From positions 51,357 to 115,356 of the forward strand of contig JADDOH010010099.1 of assembly GCA_016648135.1 (NCBI GenBank): DNA of 64,000 bases, read 5' to 3'. The notes beneath the pieces were generated by a model. The model did no database searches. It was not told the DNA's origin and was given only the letters and a program-made list of their open reading frames with translations. Shown here in pieces: positions 46,355 to 56,992 of this stretch; the first letter of the stretch is position 1; each line of letters begins with the position of its first letter. This stretch comes from Agrypnia vestita. Its lineage: Eukaryota; Arthropoda; Insecta; Trichoptera; Phryganeidae. The translations under genes were made by a program, and so were the position numbers.

Positions 46355-46645
46355 TATGCTATCACTCATCTATGAACACTTTGCTGGGAATACTTTATTT
46401 AAAATTTTCTAGAACCCTTCGTCCAATTCTCGCACGCAATAGTCGCATTTATTTGTTTCGCTATTTAGGTAAGAACTCGCTCGATTATTTCGCTCGATAT
46501 CTGTCGTCGCACCCCTGCCGTCGTCACGCGCGTACTTCGCATCTTTTAAAATGTCAAAAAAGTCCCTATTTATATAAGCGAAAAGCTGGTTTTTCGAACG
46601 TCCTAGATTATTCTAATGTTAACTTTAATTTTTCCATCGTTTGTA
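46355..46645 (+). repeat. Dispersed repeat D, second main copy
   Basis: gctatcactcatctatgaac begins the block. TTCtaGAAccc-TTC lies at 46408-46420, gattatttcgctcgatat at 46482, cgcgcgtacttcgcatc at 46527, a TATA-like tatttatataagc at about 46567, and gctggtttttcgaacgtcc, tagattattctaatgtt at 46585-46620. The shared order with 43945-44235 establishes a family. The 115-codon frame (46372-46719) is fortuitous. Confidence 0.5.
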
Positions 46646-46844
46646 TGCTATTCAAGAAGGTATTATTATCTTGGATATTATTGTCGTTATTGACATATTA
46701 CCATAGATTCTATAAGTAATCTCTTTTTACAATCTTACAGTATCCTTAAATTGAGATCGTTTTTTTAATTTTCTATATAATACAAAATCGTGATATAGTC
46801 GGTACTATATCGCACTGACTTTTTTTATCTTCAAGTTTCAAAGT

Positions 46845-47340
46845 GTATGTTTTAAGACACTCCAAATGTGTATCGAATAAAAAAGTTTTTTTTAGAAGGC
46901 TCCTTTGTTCTTCAATGCTCTTCCTGAAAATATTAAGAGTGCAAACACTGTCACTTTTTAAAAAAATGGTTAAGGGTGTTATGCAGACTGAAAAAAGTGA
47001 TATCCAAATGTCTTTGGTGTCCATTCTGTCACAGTCAGTGTGGACACCCTATTCTTAACTTTTTACACAACACTATTGGAGGAGACATTATTTTCACTCT
47101 ACATTGCTTTTGTATTATACAATATATACTGTTCTTATTATCCACATTTTATATTTATATACTCAATTAATTAATTAATTAATTTTATAGTTATATAGTA
47201 TTTTATTGTATATCTTTATTATTTTTTGTTCTCACTATATTGTTCAGCTGCTCATCTCGGCACAGGTTCTTCCTAGGGAGATGAGCGGCTCCATCTCCTA
47301 TGTCATGTAACAAGATGAAGATAAATAAATAAAAATAAAT
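46845..47340 (+). pseudogene. LINE ORF C-terminal end plus 3' UTR
   Basis: One plus frame reads APLFFNALPENIKSANTVT, then, after a one-base shift, FKKMVKGVM. The pattern (L)FNxLPENIKxxxxxxxFKxxVKxxL is the standard C-terminus of jockey/CR1-group ORF2. The 3' UTR at 47225-47340 includes ctgctcatctcggcacaggt, tcttcctagggagatgagcg, and ends gataaataaataaaaataaa. The UTR motif (cacaggttcttcctagggag) also occurs in variants at 54195-54230 and 60895-60930, linking these as one LINE group. Upstream is truncated. Confidence 0.65.
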
Positions 47341-47570
47341 GTATATGTATCCAGAATACTGAAAGTGATTGTAGAACTCCTGGCTTTCAGGGAAGCTCGT
47401 TATCGGATATCGGTGGGACTCGTGGCACACTGTCACCCGGGAACACAATGGTCGATTCTCTAATAACTTAGTATGTGTTGAAAAGAAGTAGATCTATATT
47501 GTTATCAGTAATGAACTACTTAACAAGTGTTGGTGTAACGACTAACAGACTGTTAGCTGTTGGGGTGGAA

Positions 47571-47673
47571 AGAACTTCTCTATGGTACATATTAAGTAAT
47601 CTTAATGTTTTAGTTGGCACTAGAACTAAACTAAAAGATTAAGATTAATTAATATGTACCATAGAGAAGTTCT
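47571..47673. repeat. Inverted repeat at the 5' edge of a LINE copy
   Basis: The 44-bp arms 47571-47614 and 47630-47673 (agaacttctctatggtacat, attaa-taatcttaat) are inverted with two or three mismatches. The loop includes ggcactagaac, the inverse of gttctagtgcc that starts the same LINE at 21337. The right arm runs directly into the LINE at 47674. Confidence 0.8.
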
Positions 47674-48165
47674 ATGCCAACCCTTATGTATGGAAGTGAA
47701 GCCTGGAATTGGCAAAAGAGGAATGAAAGTAGACTAAATGCGATGGAAATGGAAATGCGGTCATTAAGACGCTTGTGTGGAAAATCTTTGGTCGATAGAG
47801 TGAGGAATGAACAAATTAGAAGTGAATGCAATGCTAGCTGTAGTGTGGTAGATAGAATAAAGAAAGGAGTGCTGAGATGGTTTGGTCATGTGGAACGTAT
47901 GAACGAGGAAAGGATGGTTAAGAAAATATATGAGGCGAATGTTGAAGGCAACAGGAATAGTGGGCGTCCGCGAAAGACCTGGCACGATCAGGTACTACAA
48001 GTATTTGAGGATGGCCCTGTTAAAAGCCGCAACAACCATAGAACGTGTATGAGAAGATGTATGAATGTGGCCGAAGCAAAAGTGGTGTGCCAGGATAGAA
48101 GAGTGTGGCGTTCAATCCTCTCTGCCTACCCCTGCAGGGAAACGGCGTGATGGTTAGTTAGTTAG
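47674..48165 (+). pseudogene. LINE family R, best copy of the C-terminal region
   Basis: The uninterrupted 158-codon frame begins MPTLMYGSEAWNWQKRNESR, then LNAMEMEMRSLRRLCGKSLV, DRIKKGVLRWFGHVERMNEE, GRPRKTWHDQV, CMRRCMNVAEAKVVCQDRRV and WRSILSAYPCRETA before TGA at 48148. Relative to the 21300 copy it has an insertion (EM duplicated) and a few substitutions. It is the C-terminal end of an RTE-like reverse transcriptase. The polymerase domain itself is missing, so the open frame is a remnant, not a functional gene. The tail is ttagttagttagtt. High similarity to the 21300 copy implies recent activity of the family. Confidence 0.85.
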
Positions 48166-48546
48166 TTTTGGTGTAAGTCGGAATTTTCCTCTAAGTTTTA
48201 AGGAGTTACACCAGCTGGAGTAGTCAAAAATACATTCAAAATATTTTTTTGCCATTGTGTCATTTTGTGTAGCAATTTTGTTCCCATTTAATTTTTATTC
48301 ATGCCATTGCAAATATTGGTTATAAATGTCAATAATTCTGCTTTGTTCACGAAAATGTTCATGAAACTCTGTCCTTTTGCGTATTTTCTTGTGTTTACGA
48401 CATTATAATACATTGGACTATCATGAAAATAACTTATATCGAATATTGAAAATCAATTCCTCTTATAATACAAGTCAAATCAAACATTTTTATTTTAAAA
48501 GGCGTTAAACCGTTTAAATAATTAAATAAAAATTACAATGAAGTAA

Positions 48547-48717
48547 CTAAGCTGAAAACCATTTCAAAATGTAAGGCGTGCTTCGTTCTAATGATGTTTT
48601 TATGATCCAAGTTTTAAGTGGTGCTCCTGAAAACATTGTATGCTGTTTAATTAAACCTAGAACTCTGGCACAATAAAATTTTATCAAGACTTGATGGATT
48701 GTTGAAACATTAAACAT
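48547..48717 (-). other. Unrecognised 56-codon open frame
   Basis: The frame MFNVSTIHQVLIKFYCARVL, GLIKQHTMFSGAPLKTWIIK, TSLERSTPYILKWFSA ends in TAG. Its composition is protein-like, unusual in AT-rich flanks, but I recognise no family and see no splice sites. It could be a piece of a mobile-element ORF. Confidence 0.2.
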
Positions 48718-49052
48718 CTCATTGCGAAATTATAATTTTATTGTGAGAAGTTCTGTTTTTATTACATTTTACATTATCTTTTTCTTTAAATTATCAACAT
48801 TTTACGTAAAAAACTTATAATTCAAAAATACATCGTTGTTTCGACTGTCTAGTTTAAAAACTACTACAACTTAAGAACACAAATGCTCTGTCAATTCATA
48901 TTCTAAGGAAACTTAAGATAAGTTCATTTCAATGCTGCTGGACATGGATTACTCGAAAACTTATTTATAATAATGGAAGTAAGCGACTCATAGTGTGATT
49001 CATCTAATCTGTGAAATATTAGATTATAATGTTTCAATTTCAAGTTAAAAAT

Positions 49053-49086
49053 ATAACGTTTTCGGTGCGTATCGCACCATCCTTTT
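49053..49086 (-). other. Hammerhead-like hairpin motif
   Basis: The reverse strand gives GGATGGTGCGATACGCACCG followed by AAAACGTT: a perfect GGTGC/GCACC hairpin placed between an eroded CTGAAGA-like sequence and GAAAACG. Confidence 0.35.
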
Positions 49087-49792
49087 TAATAAACTAAAAT
49101 ATTTTTAGACTAGGAGGTATCGACTATATGCTGGGAGTGAGTATATGCGAATGGTAGGGAGAAGGAGATTGGGTAGAAAATGGTTGCGGGGCGTGGCTAA
49201 TATAGATAATAGGGGAAATGTAATGGAAGGTGTTTGTATATTGAATACAGTTTTTTTAGTAGATATTTATTTCTAATTTTGTAAAATGGCAATTTTTCTC
49301 CGTTTTCTATATATATGTAGCACTTTTAAGATAATACTACGCTAATCTTCCTAGACATCTCGGTCTTGGTACAACGAGAAAGGTGTAATTTCGAGATATA
49401 TCGAAAAGATTCATACACAGAAACATTGATACAAGCAGATTCTACTCACCCAAAGGCAAATAAGATAGCTGAGAGAAATATAAAATAGAAGAAAAAATAA
49501 TTTAAAAAATTGCAAATAACATAGCTAAAAAGAAGAAATAATTTGAAATAAAATTATTATCAAATAAATATATTATAAATGAGTAAATGTAAAAGTTAGC
49601 TTTGTTTAATAGTTGTAATAATATCTGATTTATACCGTAACGTGTGAAATTTGTGAAATATTTTATATACTTTTTAACAATGTGGCTGAAGAAAATCATA
49701 AAATATAGCAATCCAGATAAAAATATTTTATACGACAAACATATAAACTATATAACATTAAAAAAAAGGACAGGTTAAAGATGCACGTTTAA

Positions 49793-49954
49793 TCTAAAAG
49801 ACAAGCCAACAACGTAAATATAAATGTATGCATAATCTGTAATGCTACGACGGATATATACGAAAAAAATATTAAAAAACATTCAAGATGCTATAAAGAA
49901 AATAATATTCACTTAGCTTCCGAGGCTTTCAAATATTCCCCAAAATTATATTAA
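49793..49954 (+). other. Short frame with a possible C2HC zinc finger
   Basis: The frame NNVNINVCIICNATTDIYEK, NIKKHSRCYKENNIHLASEA, FKYSPKLY ends in TAA. C-x2-C, then 13 residues, then H-x2-C could form a zinc-binding CCHC site. It starts after an in-frame stop with no methionine, so it would be an internal exon or a pseudogene fragment. Confidence 0.2.
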
Positions 49955-50579
49955 GTTCTAAAAATATAAAAAAATATTATTTAAAGTACCTCAAATATTA
50001 TTTCGAAAGTAAAAATATTCTTGAATTATTCAATATACTTTTCCATTAGAAACGCTTTTATTTCGCGGTCTAGTGGGAGTTATCAAAGAGGCTACATTAT
50101 TTATTAGAGAAGCTACCTAGGATAATATTTTAAGATATTCATATTACCGCTAAGCAAAAGCCTTCCTGGATTTCTATTGTTGATGCATTTAGCCTTATCA
50201 TTGTAGAGATTATTCATGATGGTCATTGAATTGGTTGAAAACCTTTAATAGTGAGTTGAATGTGAATTAAATAATATTTTATATCATTTTTTGGTAAGGC
50301 AGTTACTTTGTGGCGCAACATAATTATTTTAAATATATCACAACTATAGTTTCCTCATAAAGGATTGATAATTAACAGTTTGGAGGCCTTTGAAATCCAG
50401 AAGAACTTGGATTCTGGGAAAACACTCATAAAAAACATCACATTCCTATAAATGTCTCCGCTTCTCAGCATCTTTCCCTTGAAGATCACACAAAAAATCA
50501 CCCCCACCGCTCCGACACCCACTACTCTACTCAAATAATATGAAATAAATTCTGCATTTAGATTATTTATAAATTACAC

Positions 50580-50611
50580 CCGATGATGAGAGGGACTTCT
50601 CCTCTCGAAAC
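50580..50611 (+). other. Hammerhead-like hairpin motif
   Basis: CCGATGATGAGAGG, loop, CCTCTCGAAAC: a six-pair stem between CCGATGA (CTGATGA with one change) plus T and GAAAC. Same arrangement as at 1441 and 12160. Confidence 0.4.
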
Positions 50612-50721
50612 TATAGTAGTGGTAAATGTAAATCAATGTGTGTGCATTACAAAGCTCAATTTACTTTAAATTAAAATATTTTTATATTTAACTTCTTTCG
50701 ATTATATTTTCTTCATTGCAG

Positions 50722-50962
50722 GTTATTTTTGATATTGTCTACCGATTTACCTCCTTATTTTTTCTTCGATCTTTGTATTATTGGCTTACTTAAGAGGCTT
50801 TCCGGGTGTTGCGTACTCCAACACCTCAGCCTCCTTACTTTTAGCTTCAAAGGGTATCACACAAAATCATGTATTGGGACATTATTACATCACATCAGTA
50901 TGAATAAACAACTTGAACCACGCTCAGTCGCCGTAAATATAGTTATTTTATTAAAATAATAA
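50722..50962 (+). other. Candidate last exon, non-coding or unrecognised
   Basis: An excellent acceptor context (aacttctttcgattatattt, tcttcattgcag) ends at 50721. From it a 78-codon frame runs LFLILSTDLPPYFFFDLCII, GLLKRLSGCCVLQHLSLLTF and on to a stop at 50957. A gaataaac polyadenylation-like site is at 50900. I recognise no domain. It could be the final exon of a long non-coding RNA or of an unrecognised gene, or a chance match. Confidence 0.25.
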
Positions 50963-50964
50963 TT

Positions 50965-51185
50965 TAACTAATTTGTGAAGTAGGTATAGAAGACAAAGAT
51001 TTAGTCAAAACACCTCAATTCTAGCAATTATGTAAATACCTTTAAAATTCTAGGAAAATAATAAGATCTAGATAATATTATTTCTTAAATTATTTAAATT
51101 CATTAAAGAATAGATATTAATCAATTTAATTGTAAAAATACCTGAAATAATGTCTAAATAAATAGATAAATGAAAGAAAGGGGAG
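50965..51185. other. AT-rich, nothing recognised
   Basis: No assignable feature. Confidence 0.4.
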
Positions 51186-51187
51186 AA

Positions 51188-51665
51188 TTTTTTTTTTAAA
51201 TTTTTATTTATTCAATATATGGTACAAATACAATTCTTTTTTATTTATACATCAAATTGACATTTTTTTAATACTTTGTAGTTAAGTAGACCTCATCAGT
51301 AAAAAGAAGCTCTTGAGCCTGATAAGGGAGCCTCAGTTCTTATTATTATATATACGAGTAGGTACGTATGCGGGTCATTTAATAATACGGTAATTTGATA
51401 ATGAAGTATTGAAGTATTTTGAAAAAAGCTAAAAGTATAAATTATTTATTAATTTATGTTTAATTTAAGGAAGATTTTAATTTTTTTGATTTGCTCTGAG
51501 AGGTTAATGATGCAGCGTATCTTGATAGGTAAATTATTGTAGTAGTTAATGGCTTTATATATATAGTGGTTCTGCATTTAGGTTGTTTTAAACATAGGTA
51601 TTATAAATTGGTTTCTATTTCTCATAAGCCTGAAATATTCATGGTTTTCTGTACATAATATAAAT
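51188..51665 (-). pseudogene. LINE ORF C-terminal end, 3' UTR and poly(A)
   Basis: From 51665 down on the minus strand: ENHEYFRLMRNRNQFIIPMF, KTT, a stop, then YKAINYYNNLPIKIRCIINL, SEQIKKIKIFLKL. The order H-x-Y-x-x-R-x-RNxxxFxxPxFxTT, KAxxYYNNLPxxIRxxxxLxxFKxxLK is the jockey/CR1-group C-terminus. The UTR has AAGAACTGAGGCTCCCTTAT and the element ends AATAAATAAAAATTTAAAAA at 51188-51215, a real poly(A) tail with a signal. This fixes the 3' boundary. The 5' side is truncated and one stop interrupts the frame. Confidence 0.7.
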
Positions 51666-51669
51666 ATTA

Positions 51670-51905
51670 TATGAACATTTTAAATATGTGATATAATTAC
51701 ACACTTTTTATAAGGAATTAGTAATAAATAATTTCTTAATGATAACAGAATATTAGTAAACTTAGTAAAAACCACTACCAGATATCTTAATGATAAAATA
51801 AACTGTTAATAATATTCAGAACAAAATAAAGTCTGTCGCAAATCAATAAATTAATTTTAATGAATTTATATATTTTTATTATAAATAATGAAAACTATTG
51901 TGTGA
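51670..51905. other. AT-rich, nothing recognised
   Basis: No assignable feature. Confidence 0.4.
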
Positions 51906-51918
51906 AGTACCTACTTAC

Positions 51919-52136
51919 CAGCAAAATACGTAAACTGCTCTGATACGAATTCGTACGGCGCCCGCAACTCGCAACATAAATAGGAAATACGTATGTTGAG
52001 GCTTCCATAAACATACGAACTGTACAACATTGCTTCCATAAGTTTGGCTCTAGAGATGAGTCGCTTTAAAATGAGTTTCAAGAACTCCAACTCATGCTCC
52101 GAAACCACGACCAATCCATCCAAGGTGACTGACAAA
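51919..52136 (-). CDS. Candidate internal exon of an unrecognised gene
   Basis: The minus strand has CTGTTTTCAG just before 52136 as acceptor and GCTG|GTAAGTAG at 51919 as a near-consensus donor. One frame stays open through both: SVTLDGLVVVSEHELEFLKL, ILKRLISRAKLMEAMLYSSY, VYGSLNIRISYLCCELRAPY, EFVSEQFTYFAG. The 218-bp length is normal for an insect exon and its base composition is richer than the AT-rich flanks. I do not recognise the protein and cannot find a second exon in the window. The pyrimidine tract before the acceptor is weak. A chance open frame next to GTAAGT is the main alternative. Confidence 0.35.
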
Positions 52137-52379
52137 CTGAAAACAGTTTGACACGCTGTTATTTTTATCATCTGGCAATGCGAGCAAAATGTACAATTTT
52201 TTCATAGCTTCTTTCGCATCACATTTTTGTATGGAAAAGTGTCTAACTAAAATGTATTCATCAAACTCCTTATATTGTTAGTGCAAATATATTTCTAAAA
52301 CGACAGTAAATTACATATATGAAAATAAAAACACTTGTTTTTAGACGAGACGCGTCTCAGAAAATTAAAAAGGTAGAAT

Positions 52380-52900
52380 TTAAAAAACTTACCATCACGC
52401 CGTTTGTTTCCCCATGGGGGTCGGTTAAGAGGATTGAGCGCCACCCTCTTTTGTCCTGACATACAATTCTCGCCTCACCTTCGTATACAAGCTCGCCGGT
52501 TATTGAGGCAATCTTCCTGTTTCTGGTTAATCTGGTCATGCCACGTCTTTCGCGGTCGCCCTCTCTTTCTGGCACCATCAACACTTGCATTATATATCTT
52601 TCTAACCATTTTTTCCTCATTCATTCAATTAATATACCAAAATCATCTGAGCGACCCTTCTTTAATTCTATTAATTATGCTAAGATCAGCTTTACATTCG
52701 TTCCTAATATCTGCATTCTTTACTCTATCATCAATTGATTTGCCACACATACGTCTGAGAGATCTCATCTCCACTGCATTCAATCTACTTTCATTCCTCT
52801 TCTGCCAGCTCCAGGCTTCGCTTCCATACATCAGTGTTGGTACCAGAATTCGCATATTAAAATATAAGTTATACAGAAAAATCAGCCGCGAGGCGGCCAC
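52380..52900 (-). pseudogene. LINE family R-related tail, antisense
   Basis: The minus strand reads LVPTLMYGSEAWSWQKRNES, RLNAVEMRSLRRMCGKSIDD, then IINRIKEGSLR. After a frameshift it continues WLERYIMQVLMV, GDRERRGMTRLTRN, YEGEARIVCQDKRGWRSILL and TDPHGETNG with a stop near 52357. The first half closely matches the copies at 21300 and 47674, while the second half is clearly diverged (MTRLTRN for WHDQV...), so this is a sister family or an old copy. It is broken by at least one frameshift. The long plus-strand frame at 52404-52943 is its shadow. Confidence 0.8.
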
Positions 52901-52904
52901 TACA

Positions 52905-54175
52905 CCAAATGCATTCTGCTTGGTGTTCCGGGATTTTTTGTAGCACTGTTTTCTCCCATCATCTATGTAAATTTATACAACATCTACTTAATCCTAAAAC
53001 AGATATTTGAGAATCCTAAGAAGGACGCTTCTTCAGTGCGAAATCATTAGTGTTAAACAAATTCGACTCCAAATAATATTTTTTCACGGTGAATTTAATA
53101 ATCAGTTGTTAATTTGACAGGAAAATTTATATTTTCTTATATTTGTATCACTCTCGCCTCTCATACGCCTATGATTTGAAAATAATTAATCTGAAAATCG
53201 CGTTGGATTTGATAAATGCTCAAAATTATAAAGCTATAATTTTTTTACTTGAAGTTCGATTACTCATATTTTAATAAATTATCATATTATGATATTTATA
53301 TATTTTTAAAACAATGAAGCAAGTTAAAGAATATTTAAAATACTTAACAAATCTCAAATTCATTACGGTAATGCGAGTTTTAAGCATGAATATGTAAGGG
53401 TATTCTCTATCTTGGTATTGTATGAGGTATAGATTAATGGAATCCCACATCCATGGAATACTAAAATTAATTTTCTACTTAGTATTTTCAATAGAGCTTT
53501 GAAATACTAATTGAAAAAGTTTTAAATTTCCGTGAATAACGATGTCGTTGACGTTTCTTTACCGTTCTAGCACTGCACCTCATTGTGCCCCGGTTTTAGT
53601 GCGCCTACACCTCCAGAATCGATCCTTGAAATAAATTGCGGCCATGTTCTATAAAGCCTTCTAAACCTGCCGGGTTCTCGGGTGCTAAGGCACAGACCGT
53701 GAATACAAATCAGCCCGGGGTGGCGAAACATTGTAACTTTCTGTTTAGGGCGAGCTAAAGGGTAGTTTCTCCTGTTTTATTGTATTTATTTTTAGCTATC
53801 AACCGACAACAAATTTGAAAATTGTATTTGGAAGTTTGGCTTAACACTTGTTTCAAACAAATTATTCTACTGATTGGGATATTCGGGTGGTTGAGGTCTC
53901 GGGTGTAGTCAGCTACACAGTCCCATCCTTTAATCCTTTTCTGTCATTAATATAATATTAAGTTGTGTTAGCATATGATGACTCAAGAAAAAAAAATTGT
54001 TATGAATATACTTTAATTTTTCAACATTTCTTCTTAGTACCTACATTCTATATTTTATTAATATAAACATTTCCACATTTTTGCGAGTGAAAAACTACGA
54101 TTTTTTTTTACGTTCTATTGAGATACAATTTGTACACGTTTAATATAATAGTATGTGTGTATGATGATATTGTTG
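52905..54175. other. AT-rich with one GC-richer patch, no gene recognised
   Basis: The patch at 53560-53770 (cctgccgggttctcgggtgc, cagcccggggtggcgaaaca) is CpG-rich and unlike its flanks. It has no open frame of interest and no repeat partner here. A conserved non-coding element is possible. Confidence 0.35.
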
Positions 54176-54179
54176 ATAT

Positions 54180-54995
54180 TATTGTTCTTAGTCCTCCTCA
54201 CTAGGGGTTCCTGTGCTGAGGCGGACTAGTTTATGCTTATTTATTTTCTATTTTTAAATTACTGCGTAGTTTTCAATACTCCTTCTAATTTATCTGCATC
54301 GACATGTTTTAGCCATGCTTTTATCTTTTTTTTGAACTCTTCAATCTTTTCAATACTTTTTAAGGTTGGAGGAAGGATGTTGTAGAGTTTTGTTGCAAAA
54401 TAGATATAGCTTCTTTGGCCAAACGTTGTATTGTAAGTTGGTATATTTATATTTACCATTTAACTGCCTCTCGTATTATATGCCGGTGTTCTATTGTTTT
54501 GTTTTGTGTCTTTAAATTGGTGTATGAGAATGCTCTTGGCATATATTTTTTTTATGTTCGGTACTTCAAAACATTTGAAGATCTCTTTTGAGGGCGTTCT
54601 GATTGGAAGTTTTAAAATGGTTTTTATAATGCGCTTTTGCGATATATTTAAATGGTTGAAATAGTTTGTTGTGGCAGATCCCCATACTCAATCCGAGAAT
54701 GACATAAGGCAAAGTAAACTTTTTTAATATCTTCCTTAGATAGTATATTTCTTATGTTTTTAAAGAAATATATAAGTTTTGTGAGCTTTTTAATGATTCC
54801 ATTAATGTGAGAGTTCCATAGAAGTTCCATCTATTTCTACTCCAAGATATTTAATGTTTTTTGCCTTTGTGATGGTGGGGCAAGAGCACTGAAATTGTTG
54901 GTTTTTGCATTCATGTAATTTAAGAGAGTATTCTTTACCAGGTTGTCCTCTTGAGTTTATTGAGAAATATATTAAATTGATACACCACAATTATA
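54180..54995 (-). pseudogene. LINE reverse-transcriptase tail, antisense, with 3' UTR
   Basis: From 54990 down on the minus strand: EYSLKLHECKNQQF, TKAKNIKYLGVEIDGTS, then LWNSHINGIIKKLTKLIYFF, KNIRNILSKEDIKKVYFALC, HSRIEYG. After a gap and frameshifts it reads NINIPTYNTTFGQRSYIYFA, TKLYNILPPTLKSIEKIEEF, KKKIKAWLKHVDADKLEG and a stop at about 54259. YLGVEID, YFALCHSxIxYG and TKLYNxLPxxLK...FKKKIKxWL place it in the same LINE group as 15270-15985. The 3' UTR holds cctcagcacaggaacccc and agtgaggaggac, matching 47250 and 60900. It is broken in at least three places. Confidence 0.75.
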
Positions 54996-54999
54996 TTTA

Positions 55000-56985
55000 T
55001 TTATTTATTTACATATAATAACATTTTTTTTATTCTCTTCTCTCTATCTATTCTCATACTTGCTGAAATAAAGACATATTATTCACAACCACCGACAATT
55101 CGAAAAGGCCCTACCCAGGGCAGCCAACTCGTCGCAGCGAGCTTGGCAATAAAATAAAAAGTCTTTTTCAGGGCCGCCAATCTTAAATACGTATGTCTTG
55201 AACCCCATTATCTCTATTTCCGAAATAAATGTGTTGTATTAACTTACTTCCTATCCAACATGTTCAATCATCGTTATTATTTAGGCCGCGCAAAATAAAG
55301 ACACCCCCTCTATGAACTCATTTATAACTATTTATATAAGAATCCCGAGCCGTGCTGGCTACAAACAGCTAGTAAGTGGTAGCTGTTAGCACCTACCTAC
55401 TCGTTTTATAGTGCTGAATAAGTAATAAGTTTTAAAAAATATTTTTAATTAAAGTTATAATTAATATTGTAAATTTAGTTTAATGAATCAAAACTCTCAG
55501 GTCTCGAAAAATCAAGGTGATAAAAAAGTAACCCATAAAAACCAAGATTTTATTATACTCCCTTTCTTTGTAAAATGTAACAACAATTAAAGACGAATTA
55601 AAACATATAACATAACACTTAACTTACATTAATTTAATATATTTCTAAAATGTCAGATGTTTTGAGCTTTGATAAAACACTTCATGCTTTAAAGACTAAA
55701 TTCTAAAAACATTTGTCAGTCAATTTAGATTTTCAACATTCGTAGTGAAGTACCTATTATGCATACCGACGGAGTAATTCAAATTTAGAAAGTATTGCGC
55801 GACGTTATCGGGCCGCCGTAATCAAACTTTTCTAATAATTCCAATTTGAAAAAACCAATAATATTTTTAAATCTGTAATTATACTACAATTATTGTTTTT
55901 TTTAAACGAAAATTTGATAGATCTTCTTGATCGTCGCCACGAGTCTACTTAGCAAGTTTCAGCTCGATTGGATCACGGAAAAAGGGTCAAAAATCGATCC
56001 AAAGTATTTGTCGACGGCAAGCCGGCAAGCAAGCAAGCAGACGCCACGAGTTAATATAAAGGGAGTAAAAAAATAAACCCACACATAAAATTATGATCAT
56101 TCGCATATTTTATTAATTTGTTTTTATTTATCTAAGAAGTTTTGGATTTTATTGGAAATTATTGGAAACATTATAAGAATATGAATGTTTAATTTCGTTA
56201 ATTTTAATAATTATATTATTTTGATTTTGGATTTTGTATTTTGGATTGTTATAGTATTTTGGATTTAATTACATTCTCAACTTTATACTAATGATTCCAA
56301 ATCATCCAATTCAGACAAATAATATTAAAATTTGAAAGAAAAACTTAATTTTATTCAAGTATGTCATTTTCCAATAAATTATTCAATTATTCTGATTTTT
56401 TTAGTAAAACAATAAAACAATGGTAATTTATTTATTTAACGGTCTTTGTCTTAGTTGTATTTTTTTTCAATAAAGTAATTAAAACATGAAGGGAAATGTT
56501 TTACAAGGCCTGAAAAACTCTTCTGCGTTATATTGCGTACGTGATGAACTGAACCCTTGACCTTAGAGATTCTTTTCCATTGTACCTACTATTGCGATTG
56601 TACCCTTTCGTCACTCATCCCTTTAGTTCCCTCTACGCAAATATAGAACCTTTATTCGAGTTCCAATTAAATTCTCACACTCCGACCCATTTCAAAGCCG
56701 CCTCTTTTATTGCTTCGTACGGAAATATCGCATAGAGACATCATACAGCCATCCCACCCTGAATGCCGACTAATGAATAAAAAATCCCTTTATTTTTTTC
56801 AATGTCAAAGCATTAATAGCTTTTTAAACTTAGAAATTGTACAAAAAAAATATTTAGAGAAAACAATCAGAAATTGTATAGACTCAAATTTTAAAAATAT
56901 TTTTTTTGTGTTTTTCTAGATTCAAACCCCATTTGGGTTTACGTTTATAAAAAGTTAAAATTTTCAAAAATTAAGAAGGTGCAGT
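55000..56985. other. AT-rich; one short microsatellite-bearing repeat
   Basis: At about 55950-56050 tttcagctcgattggatcac is followed by ggcaagccggcaagcaagca and agcagacgcc, a layout (conserved stretch then a short tetranucleotide array) like the other moth-type repeats in the window. A GC-richer stretch at 55100-55190 has short inverted pieces (ggccct, agggc). No genes. Confidence 0.4.
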
Positions 56986-56992
56986 TTTATTA

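Larger units (their letters stand above)
48170..50715. other. AT-rich interval with three short unexplained items
   Basis: Items are listed separately: a 56-codon antisense frame (48547-48717), hammerhead-like motifs (49053-49086 reverse, 50580-50611 forward) and a zinc-finger-like frame (49793-49954). Between 49120 and 49250 a short GC-richer stretch (frame RRYRLYAGSEYMRMVGRRRL) may be another LINE tail, but it is too short to claim. Confidence 0.35.

Noticed and set aside
46372..46719. 115-codon plus frame
   Set aside because: Lies in dispersed repeat D; the related copy at 43945 does not keep the same frame.
52404..52943. 179-codon plus-strand frame, one of the longest in the window
   Set aside because: It is the antisense shadow of the family R LINE tail at 52380-52900.
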